From the NCBI RefSeq assembly GCF_003316635.1, contig NZ_QNQP01000008.1, forward strand, positions 1 through 64,000: a stretch of DNA of 64,000 bases. The letters run 5' to 3'. Numbering within the stretch: position 1 is the first letter of the stretch; each line of letters begins with the position of its first letter. The stretch comes from Roseovarius dicentrarchi (lineage in GTDB: Bacteria > Pseudomonadota > Alphaproteobacteria > Rhodobacterales > Rhodobacteraceae). This document shows positions 28,967 through 39,167 of the stretch, piece by piece. The position numbers were made by a program, and so were the translations under genes. A model generated the notes under the pieces. That model did not search any database and was not told the DNA's origin. It saw only the letters and a program-made list of their open reading frames with translations.

Positions 28967-29076
28967 ATTTCCGCCGGGCGGCGCGCGGGGCGTTTCCCTT
29001 GCACCGCCCGGCATGATAGAACAGCGAAAACCACGCGCCACACGGCGCATAACATTATACCGAGCGAGGCATGACG

Positions 29077-29601
29077 ATGACCTTCCTGAAGACAGTGACA
29101 CTTCTCTGCGCCGGTCTGGCGCTGGCCGCCTGCACCAACCCCAACCGTTTCGGCGCCGATGACGCCGCCGGGCTGAATGGCGGCATGGGTGCCGGGATGG
29201 GCGCGGGCATGGATGGATCGGCCTCCGATCCCCGCTCGCCTGCGTATTTCCAGCAGACCGTTGGCGACCGCGTGCTGTTCGTGATCGACACCTACAACCT
29301 GACACCCGAAGGCCAGCGCACGCTGGACGGTCAGGCGCAATGGCTGATGACCAACCGCGATTATAACGCAGTCATCGAAGGTCACGCGGATGAGCAGGGC
29401 ACGCGCGAATACAACCTTGCGCTGGGCGCACGCCGTGCCAACTCGGTCGAGGAATATCTGATCGGCAAGGGTGTTCCCGCCGGCCGTCTGCGCACCGTCA
29501 GCTATGGCAAGGAGCGCCCGATCGAGATTTGCAGCAACGAGGCGTGCTATTCCCAGAACCGCCGCGCCGTGACCATCATTTCGGCCGGCGCGAACAGCTG
29601 A
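29077..29601 (+). CDS. pal: Peptidoglycan-associated lipoprotein Pal
   Basis: 174-residue outer-membrane lipoprotein. The signal peptide ends in the lipobox LAAC (LKTVTLLCAGLALAACTNPN). A short Gly/Met-rich spacer (GGMGAGMGAGMDG) follows, then the OmpA-like peptidoglycan-binding domain (IEGHADEQGTREYNLALG, RLRTVSYGKERP). ATG 29077 is preferred over 29071 because the GAGG site is then seven bases away. Part of the Tol-Pal operon. Confidence 0.95.
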   Translation: MTFLKTVTLLCAGLALAACTNPNRFGADDAAGLNGGMGAGMGAGMDGSASDPRSPAYFQQTVGDRVLFVIDTYNLTPEGQRTLDGQAQWLMTNRDYNAVIEGHADEQGTREYNLALGARRANSVEEYLIGKGVPAGRLRTVSYGKERPIEICSNEACYSQNRRAVTIISAGANS

Positions 29602-29633
29602 CGCGCTTCACATAAACTGACCGGAGATTGCCC

Positions 29634-30479
29634 ATGCGCCGCCTTGCCACGCTGATCCTGACTGCAACGATTGCGTTCGCCACGCCTGCCCTTGCGCAGG
29701 ATCGCGCGGCGACGCTGGCGGACATACGGCAGGAAATGTCCGTGCTGTATGTCGAGGTGCAAAAGCTGCGGCGCGAGCTGAGCACGACAGGCGCGGCAGG
29801 GCATCTGAACACCTCGGGGTCGGTCCTGGACCGCGTCGGCGCGATCGAGGGCGAATTGCAGCGCCTGACCGCGCGCACCGAAGAGATGCAGCAGCGCATC
29901 AACAGCATTGTCACCGACGGCACCAACCGCCTTGGCGATCTGGAATACCGCCTGGTCGAGCTGGAGGGCGGCGATACCACCGCATTGGGCGAGACGACGA
30001 CGCTGGGCGGCGGCGACATGCCGCAATCGGGTGGCGGCGCCAGCGCGCCGGCCATTCAGCCGGCGGGCAGCAGCGCCGAGCCGTCCGAATCCCTGGCGGT
30101 GGGCGAGCTTGCGGATTTCGACGCCGCCGAGGCCGCATTTGCGGCGGGCGACACGGCGCTGGCGGCCGAGCAGTTTGCGACGTTCCTGCAAAACTACCCC
30201 GGCAGTCCGCTTGCCCCGCGCGCGCACCTGATGCGCGGGCAGGCCCTGGAAGCGGCAGGCGATACCAAGGCATCAGCGAAATCCTACCTTGATGCGTTTT
30301 CGGCGGACAAGTCAGGGCCGCAGGCGCCCGCGTCCCTGTTCCGGCTGGGCCGTGCGCTTGGCCGTCTGGGCCAGAACGATGCCGCCTGCCAGACATTGGC
30401 CGAGGTCGAAACCCGGTTTCCGGGCGATCCGTCCGGCGCCGAGGCGCGCGGCGAAATGCAGGCTATCGGCTGTCAGTGA
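29634..30479 (+). CDS. cpoB: Cell division coordinator CpoB (YbgF)
   Basis: 281-residue periplasmic protein. Signal peptide ends FATPALAQ (about residue 22). A coiled coil (about 28-100: EMSVLYVEVQKLRRELS, RLGDLEYRLVELEGG) likely drives oligomerisation, a linker follows, and the C-terminal TPR region from about 160 contains ADFDAAEAAFAAGDTALAAE. CpoB couples Tol-Pal action with peptidoglycan synthesis. Its stop overlaps the tilS GTG start. Confidence 0.92.
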   Translation: MRRLATLILTATIAFATPALAQDRAATLADIRQEMSVLYVEVQKLRRELSTTGAAGHLNTSGSVLDRVGAIEGELQRLTARTEEMQQRINSIVTDGTNRLGDLEYRLVELEGGDTTALGETTTLGGGDMPQSGGGASAPAIQPAGSSAEPSESLAVGELADFDAAEAAFAAGDTALAAEQFATFLQNYPGSPLAPRAHLMRGQALEAAGDTKASAKSYLDAFSADKSGPQAPASLFRLGRALGRLGQNDAACQTLAEVETRFPGDPSGAEARGEMQAIGCQ

Positions 30480-31720
30480 CGGCCCCGATTGCGGCCAGTC
30501 CCGCCGCGCGGATCGCGCAGCACTTTGAAAATGACGCCCGCCCGCTTGGCATCGCCGTGTCGGGCGGCAGCGATTCGCTGGCCCTGCTGCACCTGATGGC
30601 GGCGTGGGGCGGCGCGCCGCTGCGCTGCGTGACCGTCGACCACGGCTTGCGTCAGGCGTCGGCAGGTGAGGCGGCGCAGGTTGCGAAAATCTGTGCGGGT
30701 CTTGGCATCGCGCATGACACGCTGACATGGGACGGCTGGACCGGTCAGGGCAATCTGGCCGCCGAAGCGCGCCGCGCGCGCTATGCGCTGATGGCCAACT
30801 GGGCCGCGGCGCACGGGCTGGCGGGCGTTACGCTGGGGCATACGCAGGATGACGTCGCCGAAACGCTGTTGATGCGCCTCGCGCGCCGGGCCGGTGTCGA
30901 CGGTCTGGCCGCCATGCCCGCGCGGCGCCCCGAAGGCGATATTACCCTGCACCGGCCCCTTCTGGCGGCCCGCCGCGCCGAGCTGCGCCGGTATCTGGCC
31001 GAACGCGGGGTCGGGTGGATTGACGACCCCAGCAACACCGACGGGCGGTACCGCCGCACGCAGGCGCGGATCGCGCTGGACGCGCTTGTGCCGGTGGGGG
31101 TGACGCCTGACGCGCTGGCCGACGTGGCGCAGCACTTGGGCAAGGCGCGCGCCACATTGGCCCATTACGCCGCCGCCGAGGCGCGGGCGCTGGTGACTGT
31201 TCAGCAAGGCGATCTGCTGATGCCAGCCGCAGGTTTTGCGGCGCTGCGCCCCGATATCGCGCGCCGCATCCTGTCGGCCGGGCTGCGCTGGATCAACGGC
31301 GCGCAGTATGGCGCGCGCGGCCCGGATCTGGACCGGCTGCTGGCGGCGCTGTCTGCCGGACGCGGTGGAACGCTGGCGGGCTGCCGCGTGACCACCGCAT
31401 CCGGCGTGATCCGTCTGGCGCGTGAATTCGCCGCAGTGCGTCAGACCTCTGCCGCGCCTGATGCGCTGTGGGACGGGCGCTGGCGGCTGACCGGACCGCA
31501 GATGCCGGGCGCGCGCGTCTGCGCCCTGGGGCTGAAGGGGCGCATGGCCTGCCCTGACTGGCGCAAGGCGGGTTTGCCGCTGCACTCGATCGAGGCCTCG
31601 CCGGCCATCTGGCGGGGCGCCGATCTGATCGCGGCACCGCTGGCCGGATACCCGAACGGATGGACTGCACAGCTTTGCCGCACGCAGACTGATTTGCGGG
31701 CAATGCTATTATCGCATTGA
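30476..31720 (+). CDS. tilS: tRNA(Ile)-lysidine synthetase TilS
   Basis: 414-residue ATP-dependent enzyme that makes lysidine at position 34 of tRNA-Ile(CAT). The PP-loop motif SGGSDS is at residues 29-34. The N-type ATPase domain extends through TLGHTQDDVAETLLMRLARR and DDPSNTDGRYRRTQAR, followed by a C-terminal tRNA-binding part. Start is GTG 30476, overlapping cpoB by GTGA; coupled translation is likely. Essential gene between tol-pal and ftsH, a common alphaproteobacterial order. Confidence 0.95.
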   Translation: MTAPIAASPAARIAQHFENDARPLGIAVSGGSDSLALLHLMAAWGGAPLRCVTVDHGLRQASAGEAAQVAKICAGLGIAHDTLTWDGWTGQGNLAAEARRARYALMANWAAAHGLAGVTLGHTQDDVAETLLMRLARRAGVDGLAAMPARRPEGDITLHRPLLAARRAELRRYLAERGVGWIDDPSNTDGRYRRTQARIALDALVPVGVTPDALADVAQHLGKARATLAHYAAAEARALVTVQQGDLLMPAAGFAALRPDIARRILSAGLRWINGAQYGARGPDLDRLLAALSAGRGGTLAGCRVTTASGVIRLAREFAAVRQTSAAPDALWDGRWRLTGPQMPGARVCALGLKGRMACPDWRKAGLPLHSIEASPAIWRGADLIAAPLAGYPNGWTAQLCRTQTDLRAMLLSH

Positions 31721-31797
31721 AGATGGGTCCATGATCTCTATTTAAAGAGCAAGCCCCGCGTGCTATGCGCCGGGAGACGTAGATTGGGAGAATTTCC

Positions 31798-33714
31798 TTG
31801 GGCAACGCACGCAATATCGCCTTCTGGCTGGTCCTGTTCCTGCTGGTTTTGGCGCTGTTCAACCTTTTCAGTGGCTCGGGCGGCGCGTTGCAGAGCCAGT
31901 CGGTGAAATATTCCGAGTTCGTGGCAGCGGTTCAGGATGACGCTGTGACAAACGTGACGCTGGACGGCGAAAACGTGACCTTCCGCAAATCCGACGGCAA
32001 GGATTACAGCGCCATCAAGCCCAGCGACGCCGACATCACGCAGACCCTGATCGACAAGGGTATTCCCGTAACGGCCAAGGCGCAGCAGCAATCGGGCTTC
32101 CAGACCTTCCTGCTCAGCCTGCTGCCGTTCCTCCTGCTGATCGGCGTGTGGATCTATTTCATGAACCGCATGCAGGGCGGCGGAAAGGGCGGCGCGATGG
32201 GCTTTGGCAAATCCAAGGCCAAGATGCTGACCGAAAAATCGGGCCGCGTGACGTTCGATGACGTGGCGGGCATCGACGAGGCCAAGGAAGAGCTGGAAGA
32301 GATCGTTGAATTTTTGCGCAATCCGCAAAAGTTCAGCCGCCTTGGCGGACAGATCCCCAAGGGTGCGCTGCTGGTCGGCCCTCCGGGCACCGGTAAGACC
32401 CTGCTGGCGCGCGCGATTGCGGGCGAGGCGGGCGTGCCGTTTTTCACCATCTCAGGCTCTGACTTTGTTGAAATGTTCGTCGGCGTGGGGGCCTCCCGCG
32501 TGCGGGACATGTTCGAGCAGGCCAAGAAAAACGCGCCTTGCATCGTCTTCATCGACGAGATTGACGCGGTTGGCCGTCACCGCGGCGCCGGTCACGGCGG
32601 CGGCAATGACGAGCGCGAGCAGACGCTGAACCAGCTTCTGGTGGAAATGGACGGGTTTGAGGCCAATGAGGGCGTCATCATCGTCGCGGCGACCAACCGC
32701 AAGGATGTTCTGGACCCCGCGCTTCTGCGTCCCGGCCGGTTTGACCGTCAGGTGACCGTGCCGAACCCCGACATCAAAGGCCGCGAGAAGATCCTTGGCG
32801 TGCATGCGCGCAAGACGCCGCTTGGCCCTGATGTCGATTTGCGCATCATCGCGCGCGGCTCGCCCGGATTTTCCGGTGCGGATCTGGCGAACCTGGTGAA
32901 CGAGGCCGCATTGATGGCCGCGCGTCTGGGCCGCCGATTTGTGACGATGGAAGATTTCGAGATGGCCAAGGACAAGGTCATGATGGGCGCTGAGCGGCGC
33001 AGCATGGTCCTGACCCAGGACCAGAAGGAAAAGACGGCCTATCACGAGGCGGGTCATGCCATCGTCGGTCTGGCGCTGCCGAAGTGCGATCCGGTCTACA
33101 AGGCCACGATCATCCCGCGCGGTGGCGCGCTGGGCATGGTTGTGTCCCTGCCGGAAATCGACCGGCTGAACTGGCACAGGTCGGAATGTGAGCAAAAGTT
33201 GGCGATGACAATGGCCGGCAAGGCGGCTGAGATTATCAAATACGGCGCGGATGACGTCTCCAACGGGCCGGCGGGCGACATTCAGCAGGCCAGCGGGCTG
33301 GCGCGCGCGATGGTGCTGCGCTGGGGCATGTCCGACAAGGTGGGCAATATCGACTATCAGGGCGCGCATGAGGGGTATTCGGGCCAAGGCGCCGGCAGTT
33401 TCTCCATCTCGGCCGCGACGAAGGAGCTGATCGAGTCCGAGGTCAAGCGCCTGATTGACGAGGCGTATGAGACTGCGCACCGCATCCTGACGGAGAAGAA
33501 AGAAGACTGGACCCGACTGGCCGGAGGGCTGCTGGAATATGAGACGCTCACCGGCGAGGAGATTCAGCGCGTCGCCCGAGGCGATTCGCCAAAGGCAGGC
33601 GACGATGAGGATGACAGCGACGCAGGCAGCGCGCCGTCCCTGACCGCCATTCCCAAGACCAAGCCCAAGACGCCGCGCGGCGACGGCGGGATGGAGCCGG
33701 AACCTACAGCGTGA
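31798..33714 (+). CDS. ftsH: ATP-dependent membrane protease FtsH
   Basis: 638-residue AAA+ zinc metalloprotease of the inner membrane. Two N-terminal helices (about 5-23 and 100-120) flank a small periplasmic domain. Walker A GPPGTGKT is at 194-201, Walker [12 protein letters not shown] follows, the second region of homology includes [19 protein letters not shown], and the zinc site HEAGH is at 416-420. The start is a TTG at 31798, chosen because the family N-terminus ([14 protein letters not shown]) begins there and no ATG is suitable. Its end overlaps the methyltransferase start. Confidence 0.96.
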   Translation: MGNARNIAFWLVLFLLVLALFNLFSGSGGALQSQSVKYSEFVAAVQDDAVTNVTLDGENVTFRKSDGKDYSAIKPSDADITQTLIDKGIPVTAKAQQQSGFQTFLLSLLPFLLLIGVWIYFMNRMQGGGKGGAMGFGKSKAKMLTEKSGRVTFDDVAGIDEAKEELEEIVEFLRNPQKFSRLGGQIPKGALLVGPPGTGKTLLARAIAGEAGVPFFTISGSDFVEMFVGVGASRVRDMFEQAKKNAPCIVFIDEIDAVGRHRGAGHGGGNDEREQTLNQLLVEMDGFEANEGVIIVAATNRKDVLDPALLRPGRFDRQVTVPNPDIKGREKILGVHARKTPLGPDVDLRIIARGSPGFSGADLANLVNEAALMAARLGRRFVTMEDFEMAKDKVMMGAERRSMVLTQDQKEKTAYHEAGHAIVGLALPKCDPVYKATIIPRGGALGMVVSLPEIDRLNWHRSECEQKLAMTMAGKAAEIIKYGADDVSNGPAGDIQQASGLARAMVLRWGMSDKVGNIDYQGAHEGYSGQGAGSFSISAATKELIESEVKRLIDEAYETAHRILTEKKEDWTRLAGGLLEYETLTGEEIQRVARGDSPKAGDDEDDSDAGSAPSLTAIPKTKPKTPRGDGGMEPEPTA

Positions 33715-34502
33715 GCGCCGCAGGCCACACGCCCGCATCGGATTGGAACCCGCGCGCCTACGCGCGGTTTCAGGACTTGCGGCTGCGCCCGGCGATGGAT
33801 CTGCTGAATGCGGTGGATCAGATTGGCCCTGGCGATGTGATTGATCTGGGGTGCGGCGCGGGCCAGATGGGCGCCGCGTTATCCAAGGTGGCGATGGGGC
33901 GCGACGTGATCGGTGTGGATGCGTCGCCCGCGATGCTGGCAAAGGCGCGCGCCTCCAAGGGTTATGCCAGCGTGCAGCAGGCGGATATACGCGAATGGCA
34001 CCCGCAACGGGCGCCGGGCCTGATTTTTTCCAACGCGGCGCTGCACTGGCTGGGCGATCACCGGCGCCTGATGCCGCGCATTGCGGATATGCTGCGCAAG
34101 GGGGGCACGCTTGCGGTGCAACTGCCCCATCAGAACAACGCGCCCTCGCACCGTGTCTGGCTGACCCTGGCCGAGGATCTGTTTCCCGGCCGTATCGACA
34201 CCTGCGGGATGCCGGGGATCCTGACCCCGGTGGAATACGATACGCTGCTGACCCCAAAGGGCCGGTTTCGGATGTGGGAAACCGAGTATTACCAGCGCCT
34301 GAGCGCCGAGGCGGACAGCCACCCGGTGCGCCGCTATACCGAGGCCACATATGCGCGCCCCGTTCTGGATGCGCTGGACCCCGGCGAGCGGGCGACACTG
34401 ATCGCGCGCTATGAGGAGGTGATGAGAACCGCCTATCCGCTGCGCCCGGACGGGTCGGTTCTGTTCCCCTTCCGCCGGCTGTTTTTTACTCTGACGGTTT
34501 GA
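33711..34502 (+). CDS. Trans-aconitate 2-methyltransferase-like SAM methyltransferase
   Basis: 263-residue class I SAM methyltransferase. Motif I is [15 protein letters not shown] (about residues 43-57), post-I is [13 protein letters not shown]. The segment [20 protein letters not shown] and the overall pattern resemble Tam, which methylates trans-aconitate and relieves its inhibition of aconitase. The exact substrate is not proven by sequence. GTG start 33711 overlaps the ftsH stop (GTGA). Confidence 0.8.
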   Translation: MSAAGHTPASDWNPRAYARFQDLRLRPAMDLLNAVDQIGPGDVIDLGCGAGQMGAALSKVAMGRDVIGVDASPAMLAKARASKGYASVQQADIREWHPQRAPGLIFSNAALHWLGDHRRLMPRIADMLRKGGTLAVQLPHQNNAPSHRVWLTLAEDLFPGRIDTCGMPGILTPVEYDTLLTPKGRFRMWETEYYQRLSAEADSHPVRRYTEATYARPVLDALDPGERATLIARYEEVMRTAYPLRPDGSVLFPFRRLFFTLTV

Positions 34503-34609
34503 CCGCTGATCACAGTCCGGATCGCTGCAACGGTGTTTGACTTTGCCGCGCCGCTATCGTGATATGCGGGGTCAGCCCGTAGAGGCAAACTCAGCCCGGA
34601 GCGTTCCGA

Positions 34610-35194
34610 ATGCCTGCCATCATCCCGACCGAACACACTGCCCGCATCACATGGCTGGGCTGCGTTGCGAACAGCGAGGCGGATTTGCGCTCGGTGCCGA
34701 TGCAGGACGCGGCGCTGACATTTGCCGGCGTGCCGGGCGAATTTCACGGCGGCGAAACGCGCCCGTCATGCAGCCGCGTTGCCGCGCTGTATCAACGTGG
34801 CACGGTGATCGCAAATACGCGGCAAATCTCGATCGTATCCGCCGAAGAGCTGGCGCTTATTGCGCAGGCCATGGGGACGGACGCGCTGGACCCAAGCTGG
34901 CTTGGCGCGTCCATGGTTGTGGAAGGGATCGCTGATTTCAGCCACGTGCCGCCGTCCTCCCGGCTGCAAGCGCCGGACGGCGCCGCGATGGTGGTGGACA
35001 TGCAGAACCGCCCCTGCCATTTGCCCGCTAAAGTGATCGACGCCGAACGCCCCGGCATGGGCCGCGCGTTCAAACAGGCGGCCGAGGGGCGGCGCGGTGT
35101 TACCGCCTGGGTTGAACGCGAGGGGCGCGTTGCCGTGGGCGATACGCTACGCCTGTTCATCCCCGATCAGCGCGGCTGGCAGCCCGGCCGTTAA
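34610..35194 (+). CDS. MOSC domain-containing protein
   Basis: 194-residue MOSC protein. The family shares a sulfur-carrier domain related to the C-terminus of molybdenum cofactor sulfurase. The candidate sulfur-accepting Cys lies in RPSCSRVAALYQRGT, and the typical NTRQISIVSAEELALIA follows. No partner domain is fused. Its stop codon interlocks with that of the convergent EamA gene (TTAA at 35191-35194). Physiological substrate unknown. Confidence 0.82.
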   Translation: MPAIIPTEHTARITWLGCVANSEADLRSVPMQDAALTFAGVPGEFHGGETRPSCSRVAALYQRGTVIANTRQISIVSAEELALIAQAMGTDALDPSWLGASMVVEGIADFSHVPPSSRLQAPDGAAMVVDMQNRPCHLPAKVIDAERPGMGRAFKQAAEGRRGVTAWVEREGRVAVGDTLRLFIPDQRGWQPGR

Positions 35195-36033
35195 AGCGCC
35201 AGATACCCGATAGCGGCGAAGGTGAGCAGCACACCCATCCACTGCCCCGCTGTCATGCGCTCGCGCAGGATTGCCCAGGCCAGAATGACGGTAATCATGC
35301 CGAATGTGGACGCCGCGACCGAGGCAAATTCAGGCCGCGCCATACCGGCAGCAGCGATGACAATCCCCAGCGCAACGCAATCCAGCACCCCCATCGCACC
35401 CAGCATCGGCAACGTTCCTCTGCTGGGCCAGCGCAGGCCGCCCGTGGCCAGCATCAGTGCAACCGCCACCAGCGAGGCGACCAGCCGCGTGACGAAAATC
35501 ACCGGCATTTCGGCGCTGGCATCCGCCGCCGCCTGACCCAGCGCAAAGGTGGCGGCAAAAGACGCGCCGCCCAGCATCGCCCACAGGATGGCCGCGCGCT
35601 TGTTCCCGTGGCTTTCGCCGGCGCCGGTCAGAAGGCCCACGATGGCGACGCCTGAAATGACGGCGCCCACGGCAACCCACTGATCCCACGGCACCGGCTG
35701 CCCCGACAGCGCCGCCCAGCCGACCGACAGGATCGGATAAGCGCCGATGACCGGCGCGACCAGCCGCACTGGCCCAATCTCGAACGCGTGATACAGGCCG
35801 ATATAGGCCAGAAAGAACGCAACGCCTGCGGCGGCGGCAAGCGCAACCGCGCCCAACGTCATCGTGTCCCATCCGCCCAAGGCAATGGCGGGCGGCACCA
35901 GAATCACCGTGCCGATGATCAATACCGATGTCAGGGCAGACAGGATCCCGCCGCGCTGCGATACATATCGGACACAAATATCATGCAAGCCCCAGCACAG
36001 CGCAGCGACAAGGCCGAAGACCAGTGAACTCAT
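35191..36033 (-). CDS. DMT-superfamily (EamA) transporter
   Basis: 280-residue integral membrane protein with about ten helices arranged as two EamA repeats (residues about 3-130 and 145-280), beginning LVFGLVAALCWGLHDICVRY. Members export amino acids or other metabolites; no substrate can be assigned. It is convergent with the MOSC gene, with overlapping stop codons, and divergent from tdm, whose promoter lies in the shared 268-base gap. Confidence 0.85.
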   Translation of the reverse strand: MSSLVFGLVAALCWGLHDICVRYVSQRGGILSALTSVLIIGTVILVPPAIALGGWDTMTLGAVALAAAAGVAFFLAYIGLYHAFEIGPVRLVAPVIGAYPILSVGWAALSGQPVPWDQWVAVGAVISGVAIVGLLTGAGESHGNKRAAILWAMLGGASFAATFALGQAAADASAEMPVIFVTRLVASLVAVALMLATGGLRWPSRGTLPMLGAMGVLDCVALGIVIAAAGMARPEFASVAASTFGMITVILAWAILRERMTAGQWMGVLLTFAAIGYLAL

Positions 36034-36220
36034 GAAAATGCCTCGGGCTGATGGCCTGCGAAGACCGTAGGCGGCTGTAACAAGGACGAAATCACATTAC
36101 GCGGCGGCGCGTATTTTCCGGCATTGCTTGCACGAATGCAGCCTTTGAAAATCACGTAAAAGTACGCCGTGGTAAAATTGATTTGATACGCGTTCATAAT
36201 TCGGCAGGCTCGCATTCTTT

Positions 36221-36269
36221 ACCATTGCTTTTCAAGTTATTCTCTGAGTTAAATATTTATTCCAATGGT
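36221..36269. promoter_or_regulatory. 7-bp inverted repeat in the tdm upstream region
   Basis: ACCATTG (36221-36227) and CAATGGT (36263-36269) are perfect inverted copies 35 bases apart, ending 32 bases before the tdm ATG. They enclose an AT-rich segment that could be the promoter or leader. The pair could be two operator half-sites or a leader hairpin. Function is inferred only. Confidence 0.3.
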
Positions 36270-36301
36270 GCAAAGGATGCATCGCTGCGCGAGGTTTTGA
36301 G

Positions 36302-38671
36302 ATGCTCGACGATATTTACGCCAGGGTCCAGCCCGGTCCGCCACGTCCCAGTAAAATCATCGAACCGAGGGTGTTTTCAATGCCTCCCGGTGTCGAACGA
36401 TACGTGGTCGAAGGGGGCGGCGCGATCCTGATCCGCATTGAGGCGGGTGATCGGTTCACCATCTCGAACACCGAAGGCGGCCAGCCTTGCGAGGTAGTCG
36501 CAGCGGACGAGACGGGCCGCATTGACCCCGGCATGATCGGCGGCGCGCCCAACAGCGACGCGTCCGGCCTGAAATCGCTGCTGTCGGGCAGCGATCAGTC
36601 GCTGCGTGGGTTGCGGATGGGGCTGGAGGCCCGCAATCTGGACCTGTCCAAGGCCAAGGCGCATCGTTTCTGGGATGGCAACACGCCCGCCAAGGCCGAG
36701 CAGAGCTTTGCGGTGGAGCGTGACGGCGTGCTGATCGTCGCCGCACCCGGCGACGCGATGGATTTCGAGGCGCAGGATACATTGACGCCGCTGACGCTGA
36801 TGGTGACGCGGGCGGTCATCAAACGTCATACCAAGTTCGAGCTGCCCGAGCCGCTGGCCGACCCGCTGCAAAGCATCCGCGTGCACAGCGCCACCGCCGA
36901 GGCGTATTTCGTCAAGGCGGGCGACTACATCCAGATCCAGGATGTAGATGGCCGTCAATGTACCGATTTCGAATGCTTTTCGGCGTCCAAGCTGGACAAG
37001 GGGATCGAGCATGCGCTGGACGTGACCACGACCCGCACGCTGATGCATCACTCCTATCCGATGCCGGGCCTTCATGCGAAATACTATGATCAGGAAATGC
37101 TGCCTCTGGTTGAGGTGATTCAGGATACCTGCGGGCGCCATGACGCGTTTGCGATGGCCTGCTCGGAGAAATATTATAACGACATCGGCTATCCGGGGCA
37201 TGTAAACTGCTCGACCAATTTCAACAATGCGCTGGCCTCGTACAACGTGACCGGGCGCCCCGGCTGGATGGCGATCAACTTTTTCTTCAACACCAACATT
37301 GACGATCACGGGGTTCTTTACACGGACGAGCCTTGGTCGCGGCCCGGCGACTATGTGCTGCTGCGTGCGCTGACCGATATTGTCTGCGTCAGTTCGGCAT
37401 GCCCGGATGATACCACTGCCGCCAACGGCTGGAACCCGACCGATATCCACATCCGCACCTATAGCGGAACCGAAAAATTCTCGCGGTCTATCGCATACCG
37501 CTCGACACCCAATGCAGAGGCGAAGATGACCAAAGAAACCGGATTCCACGATAACTTCGCCAAGCTGACGCGCAACTTCGTTGAGTATAACGGCTATTGG
37601 CTGCCCAACTGCTTTGCCGAGACGGGCCCGATCGAGGAATACTGGGCCTGCCGCCAGAAGGTTGCGATCATGGATCTCAGCCCGCTGCGCAAGTTCGAAA
37701 TTACCGGGCCGGACGCGGAAAAGCTGTGCCAGTATGTATTCACGCGCAACATGAAGACGCTGGCCATTGGCGGCGTTGTCTATACCGCGATGTGCTATGA
37801 GCATGGCGGCATGATCGACGACGGCACCGTGTTCCGTCTGGGCCAGGACAATTTCCGCTGGATCGGCGGCACCGATTATGGCGGAGAGTGGATCCGCGAA
37901 ATTGCGGAAAAGCTGGAGCTGAAGGTGCTGATCCGCTCGTCCACGGACCAGCTGCACAACGTCGCCGTGCAAGGCCCCAACAGCCGCGATCTGCTGCGCA
38001 AGCTGGTCTGGACCGCGCCGCATAACCCCGAGTTTGATCAGCTGGGCTGGTTCCGGTTCACGCCTGCACGCCTGCACAGCGAAACCGGCACTGCCTTCGT
38101 TGTATCGCGCACAGGCTATACCGGCGAGCTGGGCTATGAGGTGATGTGCCACCCCAAGGATTGCCACGAGATTTTCACCGCCATCTGGGAGGCCGGCCAG
38201 GAATTCGGGATCAAGCCGATGGGGCTGGAGGCGCTGGATATGGTGCGCATCGAGGCCGGGCTGATCTTTGCCGGGTATGATTTCAGCGATCAGACCGACC
38301 CGTTCGAGGCCGGCGTCGGCTTTACCGTGCCGCTGAAATCCAAGGAGGACGATTTCATCGGCCGCGATGCCCTGATCCGGCGCAAGGAAAACCCGGTGCG
38401 CAAGATGGTCGGACTGGAAATCGACAGCAAGGTGCAGGTGGGCCATGGCGATTGCATCCATATCGGCCGCGCCCAGATCGGGGAGGTGACCTCCTCGATG
38501 ATCTCGCCGCTCTTGGGCAAGAATATCGCGCTGGCCCGCGTGGACGTCCATCATGCCGAGTTCGGAACCGAGGTAGAAGTCGGCAAGCTTGACGGACATC
38601 AAAAACGCCTGCCGGCAACCATAGTACCCTTTGCGGCATATGACCCCAAAAAGGAACGCCCCCGCTCATGA
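36302..38671 (+). CDS. tdm: Trimethylamine N-oxide demethylase (Tdm)
   Basis: 789 residues with two joined parts, the known architecture of Tdm. The N-terminal DUF1989 metal-binding region (to about residue 405) contains a Cys/His cluster (C277, H280, C287, C303, C367) in DTCGRHDAFAMACSEKYY, GHVNCSTNF and SSACPDDTT. The GcvT-type tetrahydrofolate-binding part runs from about 430 to the end (AIMDLSPLRKFEITGPDAEK, SRTGYTGELGYEV). Tdm cleaves TMAO to dimethylamine and formaldehyde, and the folate domain is thought to capture the formaldehyde. It is the first gene of the methylated-amine locus, and its stop overlaps the downstream haemoglobin gene. Confidence 0.92.
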   Translation: MLDDIYARVQPGPPRPSKIIEPRVFSMPPGVERYVVEGGGAILIRIEAGDRFTISNTEGGQPCEVVAADETGRIDPGMIGGAPNSDASGLKSLLSGSDQSLRGLRMGLEARNLDLSKAKAHRFWDGNTPAKAEQSFAVERDGVLIVAAPGDAMDFEAQDTLTPLTLMVTRAVIKRHTKFELPEPLADPLQSIRVHSATAEAYFVKAGDYIQIQDVDGRQCTDFECFSASKLDKGIEHALDVTTTRTLMHHSYPMPGLHAKYYDQEMLPLVEVIQDTCGRHDAFAMACSEKYYNDIGYPGHVNCSTNFNNALASYNVTGRPGWMAINFFFNTNIDDHGVLYTDEPWSRPGDYVLLRALTDIVCVSSACPDDTTAANGWNPTDIHIRTYSGTEKFSRSIAYRSTPNAEAKMTKETGFHDNFAKLTRNFVEYNGYWLPNCFAETGPIEEYWACRQKVAIMDLSPLRKFEITGPDAEKLCQYVFTRNMKTLAIGGVVYTAMCYEHGGMIDDGTVFRLGQDNFRWIGGTDYGGEWIREIAEKLELKVLIRSSTDQLHNVAVQGPNSRDLLRKLVWTAPHNPEFDQLGWFRFTPARLHSETGTAFVVSRTGYTGELGYEVMCHPKDCHEIFTAIWEAGQEFGIKPMGLEALDMVRIEAGLIFAGYDFSDQTDPFEAGVGFTVPLKSKEDDFIGRDALIRRKENPVRKMVGLEIDSKVQVGHGDCIHIGRAQIGEVTSSMISPLLGKNIALARVDVHHAEFGTEVEVGKLDGHQKRLPATIVPFAAYDPKKERPRS

Positions 38672-39093
38672 CCCAGACAGTGCTTGATAAACTTGGTGGA
38701 GAAGACGCTCTGAAAGAGCTTGTCGAGCATTTCTATGATCTGGTTGAATCCACCCCCGAAGGCGCACAGATCGTGCGCCTTCACATGGATGGGCACGGTC
38801 TGGCCGCCACCCGCAAGCAGCAGTTCAATTTTCTCTGCGGTTTTTTCGGGGGGCGGCAGTACTACAAAGAACTTCACGGCCATATGAACGTGAAGCTGAT
38901 CCACGAACATATTCCCATCATGCAAAAAGACGCAGAAGACTGGCTGCTGCTGATGGACCGGGCGCTGGATGATCTGGGCCATAGCGGGCCGCATGTTGAC
39001 CGCCTGCGCGCCACGCTGCGCCGTGTGGCGCTGGTACTGGTCAATGATGGCGCGGTCGTCGGCGCCGACAGCAAGCGTCTGGCGCGTCTGTAA
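38668..39093 (+). CDS. Truncated haemoglobin (group II-like)
   Basis: 141-residue 2-on-2 globin. Features are GGEDALKELVEHFYDLV at the A/B helices, FNFLCGFFGGRQYYKELHGH in the E region and the proximal-His segment VKLIHEHIPI, with a Trp after it (DWLLLMDRAL) at the position expected for G8. Group II globins bind O2 or NO and can act as peroxidases. The ATG overlaps the tdm stop (ATGA), so translation is probably coupled to Tdm. That suggests a job tied to TMAO or amine oxidation, for example O2 or redox supply, but this is inference. Confidence 0.85.
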   Translation: MTQTVLDKLGGEDALKELVEHFYDLVESTPEGAQIVRLHMDGHGLAATRKQQFNFLCGFFGGRQYYKELHGHMNVKLIHEHIPIMQKDAEDWLLLMDRALDDLGHSGPHVDRLRATLRRVALVLVNDGAVVGADSKRLARL

Positions 39094-39095
39094 GG

Positions 39096-39125
39096 GCAGG
39101 GGCCGTTCTTGGATATGGCCCCTGC
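39096..39125 (+). terminator. Hairpin after the haemoglobin gene
   Basis: Stem GCAGGGGCC / GGCCCCTGC, three bases after the stop codon. The T run is missing, so termination may be incomplete or Rho-assisted. Confidence 0.5.
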
Positions 39126-39167
39126 GGAATGTCTTGGGTCTATACTGCGCCTATGCGGGTCGCCAGG

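Noticed and set aside
35191..35194. Overlap of the MOSC and EamA stop codons as a regulatory feature
   Set aside because: Interlocked convergent stops (TTAA) are common in compact genomes and do not imply function.
36377..38602. 741-residue open frame antisense to tdm
   Set aside because: tdm has clear domains on the other strand; this frame has low-complexity composition typical of antisense reading in high-GC genes.
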